From positions 434,001 to 498,000 of the forward strand of contig NZ_JAJQXW010000001.1 in the NCBI RefSeq assembly GCF_021246445.1: a DNA stretch of 64,000 bases. The letters run 5' to 3'. Both the position numbers and the translations under genes were made by a program. Each line of letters begins with the position of its first letter. Within the stretch, counting starts at the first letter, position 1. Shown piece by piece: positions 16,886 through 24,591 of the stretch. The notes under the pieces are model-generated. The model had not been told where the DNA came from, searched no databases, and was given only the letters and a program-made list of their open reading frames with translations. This DNA comes from Rhabdothermincola salaria. GTDB taxonomy: Bacteria; Actinomycetota; Acidimicrobiia; Acidimicrobiales; Acidimicrobilacustridaceae.

Positions 16886-16981
16886 GGCTCCATCATGACG
16901 TCACCCTGCGACAGTGCCGGCGACCGCGGGAGGTGGTCGGCCCGCCGCGTGGGGTCGGGGTGTCCGGTGCGGGCCTGAGTC

Positions 16982-17108
16982 GAAGGGCCCGTTCGGGGGC
17001 CGTGCCCTTCCCGTCGGCCACGCAGCGTGGTACACCATTGTCGTCTCACCAGTTCCTGGACCGTTCGCGGTGAGACGAGGACGGCGACCCATTCGGGTCG
17101 CCGTCCTC
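16982..17108 (+). promoter_or_regulatory. Three stacked hairpins: structured leader of the pilin operon
   Basis: Between dgt (minus) and the pilin gene are three inverted repeats in a row: GAAGGGC/GCCCTTC (16982-17010, 15-nt loop), GTCTCACC/GGTGAGAC (17043-17076, 18-nt loop) and, directly abutting, GAGGACGGCGACCC/GGGTCGCCGTCCTC (17077-17108), a perfect 14-bp stem with an ATTC loop. A possible -10 (TACACCAT, 17031-17038) would start the transcript at the second hairpin. The pilin ATG with an AAGGGA site lies 25 nt after the last stem. This suggests an attenuator, RNA-protein control or mRNA-stabilising leader; mechanism unknown. Confidence 0.55.
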
Positions 17109-17133
17109 CCTGGACATCTGAAGGGAACGCCGG

Positions 17134-17784
17134 ATGGAGCTGTCGTCGCGTCGCCGCGACCGGGGGGCCACCCTGGTCGAGTACGCCCTGATCCTCGCCC
17201 TCGTGGTGGTGGCTGCCGTCGCGTCCATCCAGTTCCTCACCAATCAGAGCGAGGCCGAGGTGGCCAACCAGGCCGATTGCGTGTCCACCCGGCCCCCTCC
17301 GCCGAGCTGCCAGGCCCGCGCGGTCACCACCACCACCACGACCATCCCGCCCGAGACCACCACCACGATCGCTCCCGAGACCACCACCACCGAATCCACG
17401 ACCACCACCACGTCCACGACAGCGCCGCCGTCGAGCACCACGAGCACGACCGCCCCTCCGGAGCAGTTCGACCTCACCCTGACCGGTTCGACAGAGAGCT
17501 TCTATCTCTGGTGGCGAGCCTTCGGCGCCATCTACGTCGTCGATGCTGATGGCGCGCCGGCCCGGGGTGTGACTGTCGTGCTCACCATCCAAGAGGCGGG
17601 CCAGTCGGGAGCTTCGACCGTCTCGTGTCAGACGTCGAACGCGGCTGGGGGTCCCAACGCAGGGCGTTGCTCGGTTGCGAGCCCCTGGATGTGGCGGTCG
17701 GATGTGCCATCGGTGGAGATCACGGTGATCACCGTCGACGGGCAACCCGTCACCCCGACCCAGCTCACGATCCCGCGCCCGTGA
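17134..17784 (+). CDS. Flp-type pilin with Thr-rich linker and Ig-like C-terminal domain
   Basis: Residues 1-36 are a class III (Flp) prepilin: basic leader SSRRRDRG, then ATLVEYALILALVVVAAVAS with Glu at +5 after the cleavage Gly. Flp pilins normally end soon after this helix. Here a short Cys-containing segment leads to a ~45-residue linker of Thr/Pro/Ser repeats (TTTT, APPSSTTSTTAPP; about residues 65-108), then a ~105-residue C-terminal domain (IYVVDADGAPARGVTVVLTI) that resembles invasin/Big-type Ig-like folds and has two Cys. It could be a stalked surface adhesin assembled by a Tad system, or a minor pilin. First gene of a four-gene unit; no ATPase, platform protein or prepilin peptidase is in the window. 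Confidence 0.75.
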   Translation: MELSSRRRDRGATLVEYALILALVVVAAVASIQFLTNQSEAEVANQADCVSTRPPPPSCQARAVTTTTTTIPPETTTTIAPETTTTESTTTTTSTTAPPSSTTSTTAPPEQFDLTLTGSTESFYLWWRAFGAIYVVDADGAPARGVTVVLTIQEAGQSGASTVSCQTSNAAGGPNAGRCSVASPWMWRSDVPSVEITVITVDGQPVTPTQLTIPRP

Positions 17785-18413
17785 TGAACGACGTTCGGGC
17801 CCGAGGCGACCACGGAGTAGCCATCGTGGAGATGGCCCTGGTGTCGCCGATCTTGTTCACGTTGCTCCTCGCGGTCTTCGAGTACGGCCTCGTCTACCGG
17901 GACATCCTCACGGCGGCCGACGCCGCCAGCGACGGCGCTCGCGTCGGGTCGCAACAGGGCAACGACGTGCTCGTGACCGGCGCCACCGCCGACTACACGA
18001 TCGTCGATGCCGTCCGCATGGGCTTGGCCGGGCTGGACCCGGAATCGATCGAGCGGATCGTCGTCTACCAGGCGGGCCCGCCGAGCGACGGCAGCCCGTT
18101 GTCCCAGGTCCCGGCGGCATGCCGCACCGGAGGATCGAGCACCGCCGCCGACTGCAACGTGTACCTCCCCGCAACGGCCTTCGTCGCCATCCAGGACGGC
18201 GACGTCGAGTTCTTCGAGTGCGTCGATGCCGGCGACCCGGCGTGCGGCTGGGACCCGACCACGCGCGTCGACGGGCCGACCGTCGCCGACATCGAGTACC
18301 TCGGGGTCTACGTCGAGGTGCGCCATGACTACCTGACGGGGCTGTTCGGCTCCGCGTTCGACATCGAGCGGGCCAGCATCACCCGCATCGAGCCCGGGGA
18401 CCTGAGCGGATGA
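17784..18413 (+). CDS. TadE-family minor pseudopilin (first copy)
   Basis: 209 residues. The N-terminus has the TadE pseudopilin pattern: GVAIVEMALVSPILFTLLLA with Glu at +5 after Gly, followed by FEYGLVYRDILTAADAASDGAR, the conserved amphipathic continuation. The exported part contains three to four Cys (AACRTGGSSTAADC, FFECVDAGDPACGW). ATG 17784 overlaps the upstream stop (TGATG), so it is coupled to the Flp-like gene. TadE-like proteins are needed for Tad pilus assembly and are processed by the same peptidase as Flp. Confidence 0.8.
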   Translation: MNDVRARGDHGVAIVEMALVSPILFTLLLAVFEYGLVYRDILTAADAASDGARVGSQQGNDVLVTGATADYTIVDAVRMGLAGLDPESIERIVVYQAGPPSDGSPLSQVPAACRTGGSSTAADCNVYLPATAFVAIQDGDVEFFECVDAGDPACGWDPTTRVDGPTVADIEYLGVYVEVRHDYLTGLFGSAFDIERASITRIEPGDLSG

Positions 18414-19027
18414 GGCCGACGACGCAGCACCGCGGGACGGGCGACGAGGGAGCGGTGCTCGTCGAGTTCGCTCTGGTCTTGCCCTTCCTCGTGCTGATCT
18501 TCCTCGGGGTCGTCGACTACGGCTCCGCGTTCAACGACGCCAACCGGGTCGACCGCGCCGTGCTGAGCGCAGGGCGCACGGTGTCGTCGGTCGCCGACGG
18601 TCGCCAGGCCGACTTCGCCACCGTCCAATCGCTGGCTTCGAGCCTCGAGACCAGCAGTCGCGTGAGCATCGAGAAGGTCATCATCTACGACTCGACCGCA
18701 GCCGATGGTGCGGTCCCCGCCAACTGCCTCAGCGTCTCGACGACGGGGTCCCCGCCCTTCGGCGTGAACGGTCGGTGCAACGTGTACACGGGTGCGCAGG
18801 TGGCCAGTGCCACCCAGGCCAGCTTCGCCGGAACCTCGAGCTGCACAGCGGGCAGCTGGGACCGCCGGTGGTGCCCCACGAGCCGCCAGCGCGACGTCAA
18901 CCCCGACCGGGTGGGCGTGTGGGTCCAGGTGAGCTACGCGCCGCTGACGGGTCTGCTGCCTGCGGGCGGCCTCACCGTCGAACGCAGCGCGATCTACCAA
19001 CTCGAGCCCACCGCCGCAGGGAGCTGA
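18410..19027 (+). CDS. TadE-family minor pseudopilin (second copy)
   Basis: 205 residues with GAVLVEFALVLPFLVLIFLG at the N-terminus (Glu +5) and DYGSAFNDANRVDRAVLSAGR following, the same plan as the gene before it. Two TadE-like proteins in tandem usually correspond to TadE and TadF. It overlaps the previous gene by ATGA. The periplasmic part again has several Cys, suggesting disulphides in the mature surface protein. Confidence 0.8.
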   Translation: MRPTTQHRGTGDEGAVLVEFALVLPFLVLIFLGVVDYGSAFNDANRVDRAVLSAGRTVSSVADGRQADFATVQSLASSLETSSRVSIEKVIIYDSTAADGAVPANCLSVSTTGSPPFGVNGRCNVYTGAQVASATQASFAGTSSCTAGSWDRRWCPTSRQRDVNPDRVGVWVQVSYAPLTGLLPAGGLTVERSAIYQLEPTAAGS

Positions 19028-19031
19028 GAGC

Positions 19032-20642
19032 GTGCACCGAGTCGAGAACCGGAAGCGAGGGCGAGCGCAGCGCCCCCTCAGGGCTCAGGACGGGTTCATC
19101 CTCGTGCTCACCGCGCTGCTGTTGCTACCGCTGCTGGCCTTCACGGGGCTCGCCGTGGACCTCGGCTCGTGGCTGGGGCGAGCCGCACAGATCCAGAAGG
19201 CGGCGGATGCCGCCGCACTGGCCGGCGTGGCCTACCTGCCCGACACCGGCCGCGCCGACCGCGCGGCGCGGGAGGTGGCCACCGCCAACGGGTTCACCGA
19301 CGGCACCGATGGGATCTCCGTCTCGGTCACACCGGTCTCCGGGAACAGCGCTCAGCTCCGCGTGACCATCACCGACGCCGGCGCCGACCAGTACTTCACC
19401 GAGCCCTTCACCGGGGGTGCTGTCGACATCACTCGTGCGTCAACCGCCGAGTACATCAAGCCGGTGCCCATGGGCAGCCCCAAGAACTTCCTCGGCACCG
19501 GCGGTCTGCTCAGTGGGTCCAATCGTGAGAACTTCTTCTTGGCGGTGAGCGGGGGATGCTCTTCGAAGGAGCAGGGCGACCGCATCATGACCCAGACCGA
19601 CGCCAACTTCACCACGACGAACAACCCCCCTACGGGATCGAACGGGTGGAACCGGTGCACCGGTTCCACCACGATCGTCAACCAGAGCTACGACCCGAAC
19701 GGGTACTTCTACGCAGTCGAGTTCGCCCAGGACTACGCCGGTTCGGTGCGCCTCCAGGTCTACGACGCCCCCTACTGCACCAGCGGTGGGGCAGGGGACT
19801 CCACCGGCGCCTTCACCACGCGCTTCACGGTGAGGGACAACACCTCCTTCAACCCCTTGAACACCGGCGTCATCAACAGTCGCGTCTTCTCGCCTTCGGA
19901 TTGCGGCTCGTGGGGTGGGCGATGGGAGACCCTCCACACCCTCGTGAACCCGACGGCGGGCACCTACTTCATCCAGGTGCAGGGGCAATCGCAGGCCGAG
20001 GCCGGCAGCCAGGACCAGATGGGCTCCAACTCGTTTGGGCTCCGCGCCCTCGAGACCCGCTACGGAGGGTCGTTCCAGCCGTGCACGTCGGACCCGAGCC
20101 AGTCCGGTTCCCGAGTCGACTGCCCCAACGTCTACGGCGTGAACAACATGGGGATCCTGGCCGCGCTCGCTGGGACCACGCCGTCGTTCTACCTGGCCGA
20201 GATCGGCCCCGAGCACAACAACAAGACCATGGAGATCAGCTTGTGGGACCCGGGCGAGGGCTCGCTCGAACTCGAAGTCCTCGACCCGACCGGTGACCCC
20301 GCGACGTTCCGATGGGAAGTCCTCTGCCAGGACGGCAGCTCGGCGCCGTGCGCGGGCGAGATCGCACCCAACGGTGGCTACGGGCCTCAGGTGGACGACG
20401 AGCTCGACCTCGGGAACCCGTCGAGCGACTATCCCCAGCCCGGTCCGCACCGGGTGTCGACCTCCAAGTACAGCGATCGGCTCCTCAAGCTCACCATCGA
20501 GCTCCCCACCGACATCACCGCCGCCTATGGGGGGCTCACCTGGTGGAGGATCCGCTACACGGTGGGCAGCGCCCCCACCGACCGCACGACGTGGGCTGTC
20601 GCCGTGAAGGGCGACCCCGTGCGACTGATCCCCAACGACTGA
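19032..20642 (+). CDS. TadG-like pilus-assembly protein with large extracellular region
   Basis: 536 residues. The first ~60 match the putative Flp pilus-assembly (TadG/Tad_N) domain: DGFILVLTALLLLPLLAFTG membrane helix, then AVDLGSWLGRAAQIQKAADAAALAG, the very conserved AADAAALAG signature. The remaining ~450 residues are predicted extracellular and beta-rich, with several Cys (GGCSSKEQGD, NRCTGST, PYCTSGG, QPCTSDP, LCQDGSSAPC). I do not recognise that region; TadG proteins often carry a VWA domain here, but no MIDAS motif is evident. Last gene of the pilin unit, starting 4 nt after it. Confidence 0.78.
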   Translation: MHRVENRKRGRAQRPLRAQDGFILVLTALLLLPLLAFTGLAVDLGSWLGRAAQIQKAADAAALAGVAYLPDTGRADRAAREVATANGFTDGTDGISVSVTPVSGNSAQLRVTITDAGADQYFTEPFTGGAVDITRASTAEYIKPVPMGSPKNFLGTGGLLSGSNRENFFLAVSGGCSSKEQGDRIMTQTDANFTTTNNPPTGSNGWNRCTGSTTIVNQSYDPNGYFYAVEFAQDYAGSVRLQVYDAPYCTSGGAGDSTGAFTTRFTVRDNTSFNPLNTGVINSRVFSPSDCGSWGGRWETLHTLVNPTAGTYFIQVQGQSQAEAGSQDQMGSNSFGLRALETRYGGSFQPCTSDPSQSGSRVDCPNVYGVNNMGILAALAGTTPSFYLAEIGPEHNNKTMEISLWDPGEGSLELEVLDPTGDPATFRWEVLCQDGSSAPCAGEIAPNGGYGPQVDDELDLGNPSSDYPQPGPHRVSTSKYSDRLLKLTIELPTDITAAYGGLTWWRIRYTVGSAPTDRTTWAVAVKGDPVRLIPND

Positions 20643-20696
20643 CCCGACGGCAGCGTCCGCCTGAGAACCTTCGTCGGAGCGGGGTCGGTGGCGCCG

Positions 20697-20702
20697 TAGG
20701 CT
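20697..20702 (+). promoter_or_regulatory. -10 element (TAGGCT), leaderless obg
   Basis: TANNNT hexamer ending 8 nt before GTG 20711. Confidence 0.55.
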
Positions 20703-20710
20703 TGGCCGCC

Positions 20711-22003
20711 GTGTCCGGATTCGTCGACGAGTGCCAGATCCACGTGCGAGCAGGCGACGGCGGCGCGGGCGCGGTCGCCGTGCGACGCGAAGCCCACGTG
20801 GCCAAGGGCGGCCCCGACGGCGGCGACGGCGGCAAGGGCGGCGACGTCTGGTTGGTGGCCGACACCAACGTGGCCTCGTTGCTCGCCTTTCGCGATCACC
20901 CCCACCGGCGGGCTGGCAACGGCGCGCACGGGTCGGGCAAGAAGAAGCACGGCGCCGGCGGCGACGACACCATCGTGCACGTCCCCGAAGGGACCGTCGT
21001 GCTCGACCGCGACGGCACCGTGCTCGCCGACCTGGTGCACGCCGGCGACCGCTGGATGGCCGCCGCCGGCGGCCGGGGCGGCAAGGGCAACGCCCGCTTC
21101 CTGTCCAACAAGCGCCGCGCCCCCATGTTCGCCGAGCAGGGAGAGGAGGGCGAGGAGTTCTGGCTCAACCTCGAGCTCAAGCTCATGGCCGACGTCGCCC
21201 TCGTCGGCTTCCCCAACGTCGGCAAGTCCACCCTCATCTCGCGGGTGTCGGCCGCCAAGCCCCGCATCGCCGACTACCCCTTCACCACCCTCGAGCCCAA
21301 CCTCGGCGTGGTCCGCCTCGACGACGGCTTCGAGTACGTGGTGGCGGACATCCCGGGCCTCATCGAAGGGGCCAGCGAGGGCAAGGGCCTCGGCCACCGC
21401 TTCCTGCGCCACATCGAACGGGCCCGGGTGCTGGTGCTGCTCATCGACCTCGCCGGCGGCGACACCGGGACCACCTCCGCCGACCCCGCCGAGCAGATCG
21501 CCGTGCTCCTGCGCGAGCTCGAGCAGTACCAGCCTGATCTCGTCGACCGACCCCGCCTGCTCGTCGGGTCCCGCGCCGACCTGGTCCCCGAGGTCCTGCC
21601 CCTCGCCGAAGCCGGCGACGGCATGGTGACCGGCGACGGCGTCGCCCTCGACCTGTGCATCTCGGCGGTCACCGGTGCCGGGCTGGCCCACCTGCGGGGT
21701 CGCCTGGCCGACGCCGTGCGTGAGGTGCGGGCGGTCGTCCCCGAGAAGGAGGGGTTCGTCATCCACCGGCCCTTCGCCGAGGGCGTCGAGGTCGTGCGCG
21801 ACGACGACGGCAGCTTCCGGGTCCTCGGTCGCGAAGCCCAGCGGGCCGTGGCCCTGTCGGACCTCACCAACGACGAAGCCCTCGACTTCGCCCACGCCCG
21901 CCTCAAGAAGCTCGGTGTCGACCGGGCCCTCGCCCGCGCCGGTGCCCGCGAGGGCGACATCGTGCACATCGGTGGCCTGAGCTTCGAGTACGAGGACGAA
22001 TGA
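20711..22003 (+). CDS. obg: GTPase Obg/CgtA
   Basis: Ribosome-associated GTPase for 50S assembly and stress control. Domain order is standard for the actinobacterial form: Gly-rich Obg fold (residues ~1-157; HVRAGDGGAGAVAVRREAHV, then PDGGDGGKGGDVWLVAD), G domain with GFPNVGKST near 167, DIPGLIEGASEGKGLGHRFL (switch II) near 213 and a G4 position occupied by GSRADL, followed by the C-terminal OCT domain (FRVLGREAQRAVALSDLTND). Length 430. The GTG start at 20711 is fixed by the -10 spacing and the start of the Obg fold. Confidence 0.97.
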   Translation: MSGFVDECQIHVRAGDGGAGAVAVRREAHVAKGGPDGGDGGKGGDVWLVADTNVASLLAFRDHPHRRAGNGAHGSGKKKHGAGGDDTIVHVPEGTVVLDRDGTVLADLVHAGDRWMAAAGGRGGKGNARFLSNKRRAPMFAEQGEEGEEFWLNLELKLMADVALVGFPNVGKSTLISRVSAAKPRIADYPFTTLEPNLGVVRLDDGFEYVVADIPGLIEGASEGKGLGHRFLRHIERARVLVLLIDLAGGDTGTTSADPAEQIAVLLRELEQYQPDLVDRPRLLVGSRADLVPEVLPLAEAGDGMVTGDGVALDLCISAVTGAGLAHLRGRLADAVREVRAVVPEKEGFVIHRPFAEGVEVVRDDDGSFRVLGREAQRAVALSDLTNDEALDFAHARLKKLGVDRALARAGAREGDIVHIGGLSFEYEDE

Positions 22004-22034
22004 CCACCGAGGCCCGGGCGGTGGGAGCGACCCC

Positions 22035-23129
22035 ATGATCGTGGTGGCCAAGATCGGCACCTCCTCGGTGACCGATGCCGAGGGCCACGTGAGCGTCGCC
22101 GCGGTGGCCAAGCTCTGCGGCGAGGTCGCCGCCCTGCGCGCCGCCGGCCACCAGGTTGTCGTGGTCACCTCCGGTGCCATCGGCGCCGGGCTCCCGGCCC
22201 TCGGCCTCGGCGGCCCCGCCCGCCCCCGCGACGCGGGCACCCTCCAGGCCGTCTCCGCCGTCGGCCAGAGCCGCCTCATGCGGGTCTACGACGAGGCCCT
22301 CGCCGGCCACGGGCTGGTGTCGGGCCAGGTGCTGCTCGCCCCGCTCGACTTCATGGAGCGCCGCCAGTACCTCCACGCCCGAGGCACCCTCCTGCGCCTC
22401 CTCGAGCTCGGCGTGGTGCCCGTGGTGAACGAGAACGACGCCATCGCCGACGACGAGATCCGCTTCGGTGACAACGACCGCCTCGCCGCCCTCGTCGCCC
22501 ACCTCGTCGACGCCGGGCTGCTGGTGCTGCTCACCGACACCCCCGGCCTGCTCTCCGCCGACCCCCGGCTCGACCCCTCCGCGTCGCTCATCGAAGAGAT
22601 CGTGGAGGTCGACCACGCCCTCGAGTCGCTCGCCGGCGGACCCGGCACGCCCGGGGGCAGCGGCGGCATGGCCTCCAAGATCGCCGCCGCCAAGATCGCC
22701 GCCTGGTCCGGGGTGCGTACCGTCATCGCTGCCGCCACCCGCGGCGACGTGCTGCGCGATGCCGCCGACGGCGTGCCCGGCGTGGGCACCGTCGTGGTGC
22801 CCCACACCCGCCGCCTCGCCGCCCGCAAGCTCTGGATCGCGTTCGCCGTCGGCTCCTCCGGCACCATCACCGTCGACGACGGGGCCCGTGCCGCTCTGTC
22901 ACGGGGCGGTGTGTCGCTCCTGCCCGCCGGCGTCACCGCCGTCACCGGTCGCTTCGACGCCGACGACGCCGTCGAGATCACCGACCCCTCCGGCCGGGTC
23001 TTCGCCAAGGGGCTCATCGCCGCCGATTCGGTCACCGCCGCCACCATGGTCGGCAAGCGCACCCGCGACCTCCCCCCGGGCGCCCCCGACGAGCTCATCC
23101 ACGCCGACGACCTCGTCATCCTGCCGTGA
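22035..23129 (+). CDS. proB: Glutamate 5-kinase
   Basis: First step of proline synthesis: glutamate + ATP to glutamyl 5-phosphate. Amino-acid-kinase fold with VAKIGTSSVTDAEG at the N-terminus, VVTSGAIGAGLPALG near residue 46, VVNENDAIADDEIRFGDND near 132 (glutamate site) and GTPGGSGGMASKIAAAKIA near 204; a C-terminal PUA domain from about residue 270 (KLWIAFAVGSSGTITVDDGA). 364 residues, normal. It follows obg by 31 nt. Its pathway partner proA is 3.8 kb downstream rather than adjacent, separated by oppositely oriented genes and repeats. Confidence 0.97.
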   Translation: MIVVAKIGTSSVTDAEGHVSVAAVAKLCGEVAALRAAGHQVVVVTSGAIGAGLPALGLGGPARPRDAGTLQAVSAVGQSRLMRVYDEALAGHGLVSGQVLLAPLDFMERRQYLHARGTLLRLLELGVVPVVNENDAIADDEIRFGDNDRLAALVAHLVDAGLLVLLTDTPGLLSADPRLDPSASLIEEIVEVDHALESLAGGPGTPGGSGGMASKIAAAKIAAWSGVRTVIAAATRGDVLRDAADGVPGVGTVVVPHTRRLAARKLWIAFAVGSSGTITVDDGARAALSRGGVSLLPAGVTAVTGRFDADDAVEITDPSGRVFAKGLIAADSVTAATMVGKRTRDLPPGAPDELIHADDLVILP

Positions 23130-23140
23130 TCCTCTGCTCA

Positions 23141-23300
23141 GCTCGGCAAGCCTCGCTGAGCCGGCTTCGCCGAAACGCGTAGCTCCTCTGAGCCGCCTCG
23201 CTGCGCGTCGGCGTCTGTAGCCCCGGCAAGCCTCGCCGAGCCGGCTTCGCCGAAGCGCGTAGCTCCTCTGAGCCGCCTCGCTGCGCGTCGGCGTCTGTGG
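23141..23300. repeat. Two tandem 80-bp repeats after proB
   Basis: Units 23141-23220 and 23221-23300 are exactly 80 bp each and differ at only about five positions. Each contains self-complementary pieces such as GCTTCGCCGAAGC. They begin 12 bases after the proB stop. Short ORFs crossing them have no recognisable product, so I read the tract as non-coding repeat DNA. Confidence 0.9.
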
Positions 23301-23325
23301 ACTCTGCGAGACGAGGGTGGTGGAC

Positions 23326-23568
23326 GGTGGGTGGCCGTCGAGCGGACAGCCCGGCGCGCAGGCCGAGCGCAGTGCGGCCAGGCGGCCGCCGCCTGCGCTC
23401 ACCGAAGAGTTCGTCGACCGGGCTCGGGTCGGCGCAGCTGCCGCTGCGGAGCGAGGCGAGCACCGGGCGCCGGTCGGCGGACAGGACCCGCCGGACACCA
23501 CCCGGGCTGGCTGCGGAGCGAGGCGAGCACGGAGCGCCCGGCGGTGGACAGGACCCGCCGCTCGACGA
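23326..23568. repeat. Dispersed intergenic repeat, copy A (with duplicated tail)
   Basis: From about 23326 to 23490 the sequence aligns with 28357-28520. The tail unit occurs twice inside this copy; the second (23510-23568) is identical over 59 bp to 28474-28532. It lies between proB and pspA. No transposase or terminal repeats accompany it. Together with the 80-bp repeats this accounts for the 490-base gap after proB; I see no gene in it. Confidence 0.85.
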
Positions 23569-23623
23569 GCGCTCGGCCGACGAGCGGTCAGCTGACGAGC
23601 AGTCAGCCGATGAGCGGGCTCAG
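23564..23623. repeat. Four 15-bp degenerate tandem repeats into the pspA stop
   Basis: Units at 23564, 23579, 23594 and 23609, each GAYGAGCRGTCRGCY-like. The last overlaps the pspA stop codon (23620-23622 on the minus strand). It may be slippage growth of the dispersed repeat's end. Confidence 0.7.
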
Positions 23624-24450
23624 GCGGGGGGCTGGTCCTGGGGAGCGGACTGCTGGCCGGGCAGCTCGGCCTGGAGCTTCTTGGCCTCCTCGAGCAGCGC
23701 GGCGGCCTCGTGGCCCCCGGGGCTGGCCACGGGCAGGCCCATCTGCTCGCGGAGCTGATCGAGGCGGGCGATGGCTTCGGTGTTCTGCGCCGCCTTCTCG
23801 ACCTCGAGCATGCGACCCTCGACACCCTGGTTGGTGAGCTCCTGGGCGCCCTTGGCCTTGGCGTAGCGCAGCTCGATCTTCTCGCGGACCTGCTCGAAGC
23901 TGGGCACGTCCTCGCCGACCGTCACCGACAGCGACTCCATGGCCGCGTTCATCTGCTCCTGCATCTTGGCCTGGTCGAGCTGGCCCAGCAGCTTCTGGCG
24001 CTCGGCCAGCTTCTCTTGCAGGGCGGCGGAGTTCTGCGAGACCGCGGCCTTGGCCTGCTCGGCCGCCTGGGAGGACTGCAGGACCAGGGTCTTGGAGTCC
24101 TCGACGTCGGCCTCGATGGCGATGAGGCGGTTGGCGAAGGCCTCGGCGGCGTGGGTGTACTCGACCGCCTTGTCCTGGTCGCCGGCCTTGTTGGCCTGGT
24201 CGGCCATGACCAACGCCTGGCGGGCGTTGGCGGTGAGCGTCTCGTACTCGCCCATCGTCCGGTTCAGGCGCATCTCGGCCTGCTTCTGGTTGGCGATGAC
24301 GTTGGCGGCCTGCTCCCGCAGGCGCCGATGTTGGTCCTGGGCGTCGCGGATCGCCTGTTCGAGCTGGACCTTGGGGTCGGCCCGCTCGTCGAGTGACGTG
24401 TCGGCCTTGGCCCCGAGGTACTTCCACCATCGCTTGAGCGCCTTGAACAT
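23620..24450 (-). CDS. pspA: PspA/IM30 (ESCRT-III-like) membrane-stress protein
   Basis: 276 residues, almost entirely alpha-helical and coiled coil, with the PspA start MFKALKRWWKYLGAKADTSL and the conserved DPKVQLEQAIRDAQDQHRRL near residue 27. PspA/Vipp1 proteins polymerise on the cytoplasmic membrane and protect it under stress. The C-terminal ~30 residues are Pro/Gln-rich and probably disordered. ATG 24450 is preferred over the upstream GTG at 24501 because a -10 hexamer (minus strand, 24458-24463) lies 7 nt before it and the family begins with this Met. It sits downstream of murJ, but with its own promoter. Confidence 0.9.
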   Translation of the reverse strand: MFKALKRWWKYLGAKADTSLDERADPKVQLEQAIRDAQDQHRRLREQAANVIANQKQAEMRLNRTMGEYETLTANARQALVMADQANKAGDQDKAVEYTHAAEAFANRLIAIEADVEDSKTLVLQSSQAAEQAKAAVSQNSAALQEKLAERQKLLGQLDQAKMQEQMNAAMESLSVTVGEDVPSFEQVREKIELRYAKAKGAQELTNQGVEGRMLEVEKAAQNTEAIARLDQLREQMGLPVASPGGHEAAALLEEAKKLQAELPGQQSAPQDQPPA

Positions 24451-24457
24451 GCCCGGA

Positions 24458-24463
24458 AGGCTA
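24458..24463 (-). promoter_or_regulatory. -10 element (TAGCCT), leaderless pspA
   Basis: On the minus strand the hexamer ends 7 nt before ATG 24450; it decides the pspA start. Confidence 0.55.
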
Positions 24464-24524
24464 ACCGGCCTTCCGTCGCCTTTGGCGGCCGGGCCCGACA
24501 CCCGCTCGTGCAGGGTTCGTCGGG

Positions 24525-24561
24525 CTCCCCCGCGACGACGTGGTGCAACGTCGCCGGGGAG
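24525..24561 (-). terminator. Hairpin after murJ
   Basis: Arms CTCCCC-C-GCGACG and CGTCGC-C-GGGGAG pair over 12 bp with one C-C mismatch around an 11-nt loop, about 30 bases beyond the murJ stop. No T-tract. Confidence 0.4.
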
Positions 24562-24591
24562 GGGGTTCGGCGTCGCCCAGCGCCGCAGAGG

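Noticed and set aside
17134-17784. Thr-rich tract of the pilin read as a simple DNA repeat without coding role
   Set aside because: Frame is maintained, flanked by a recognisable Flp segment and a folded-looking domain, with a ribosome site and coupled downstream genes.
23141-23300. CRISPR array
   Set aside because: Only two 80-bp units, directly abutting with no spacers, and no cas genes in the window.
23130-23619. Several short ORFs after proB encoding LRSEASTERP-like peptides
   Set aside because: They lie entirely in repeat DNA, appear on both strands, and recur after proA without any conserved start; treated as repeats, not genes.
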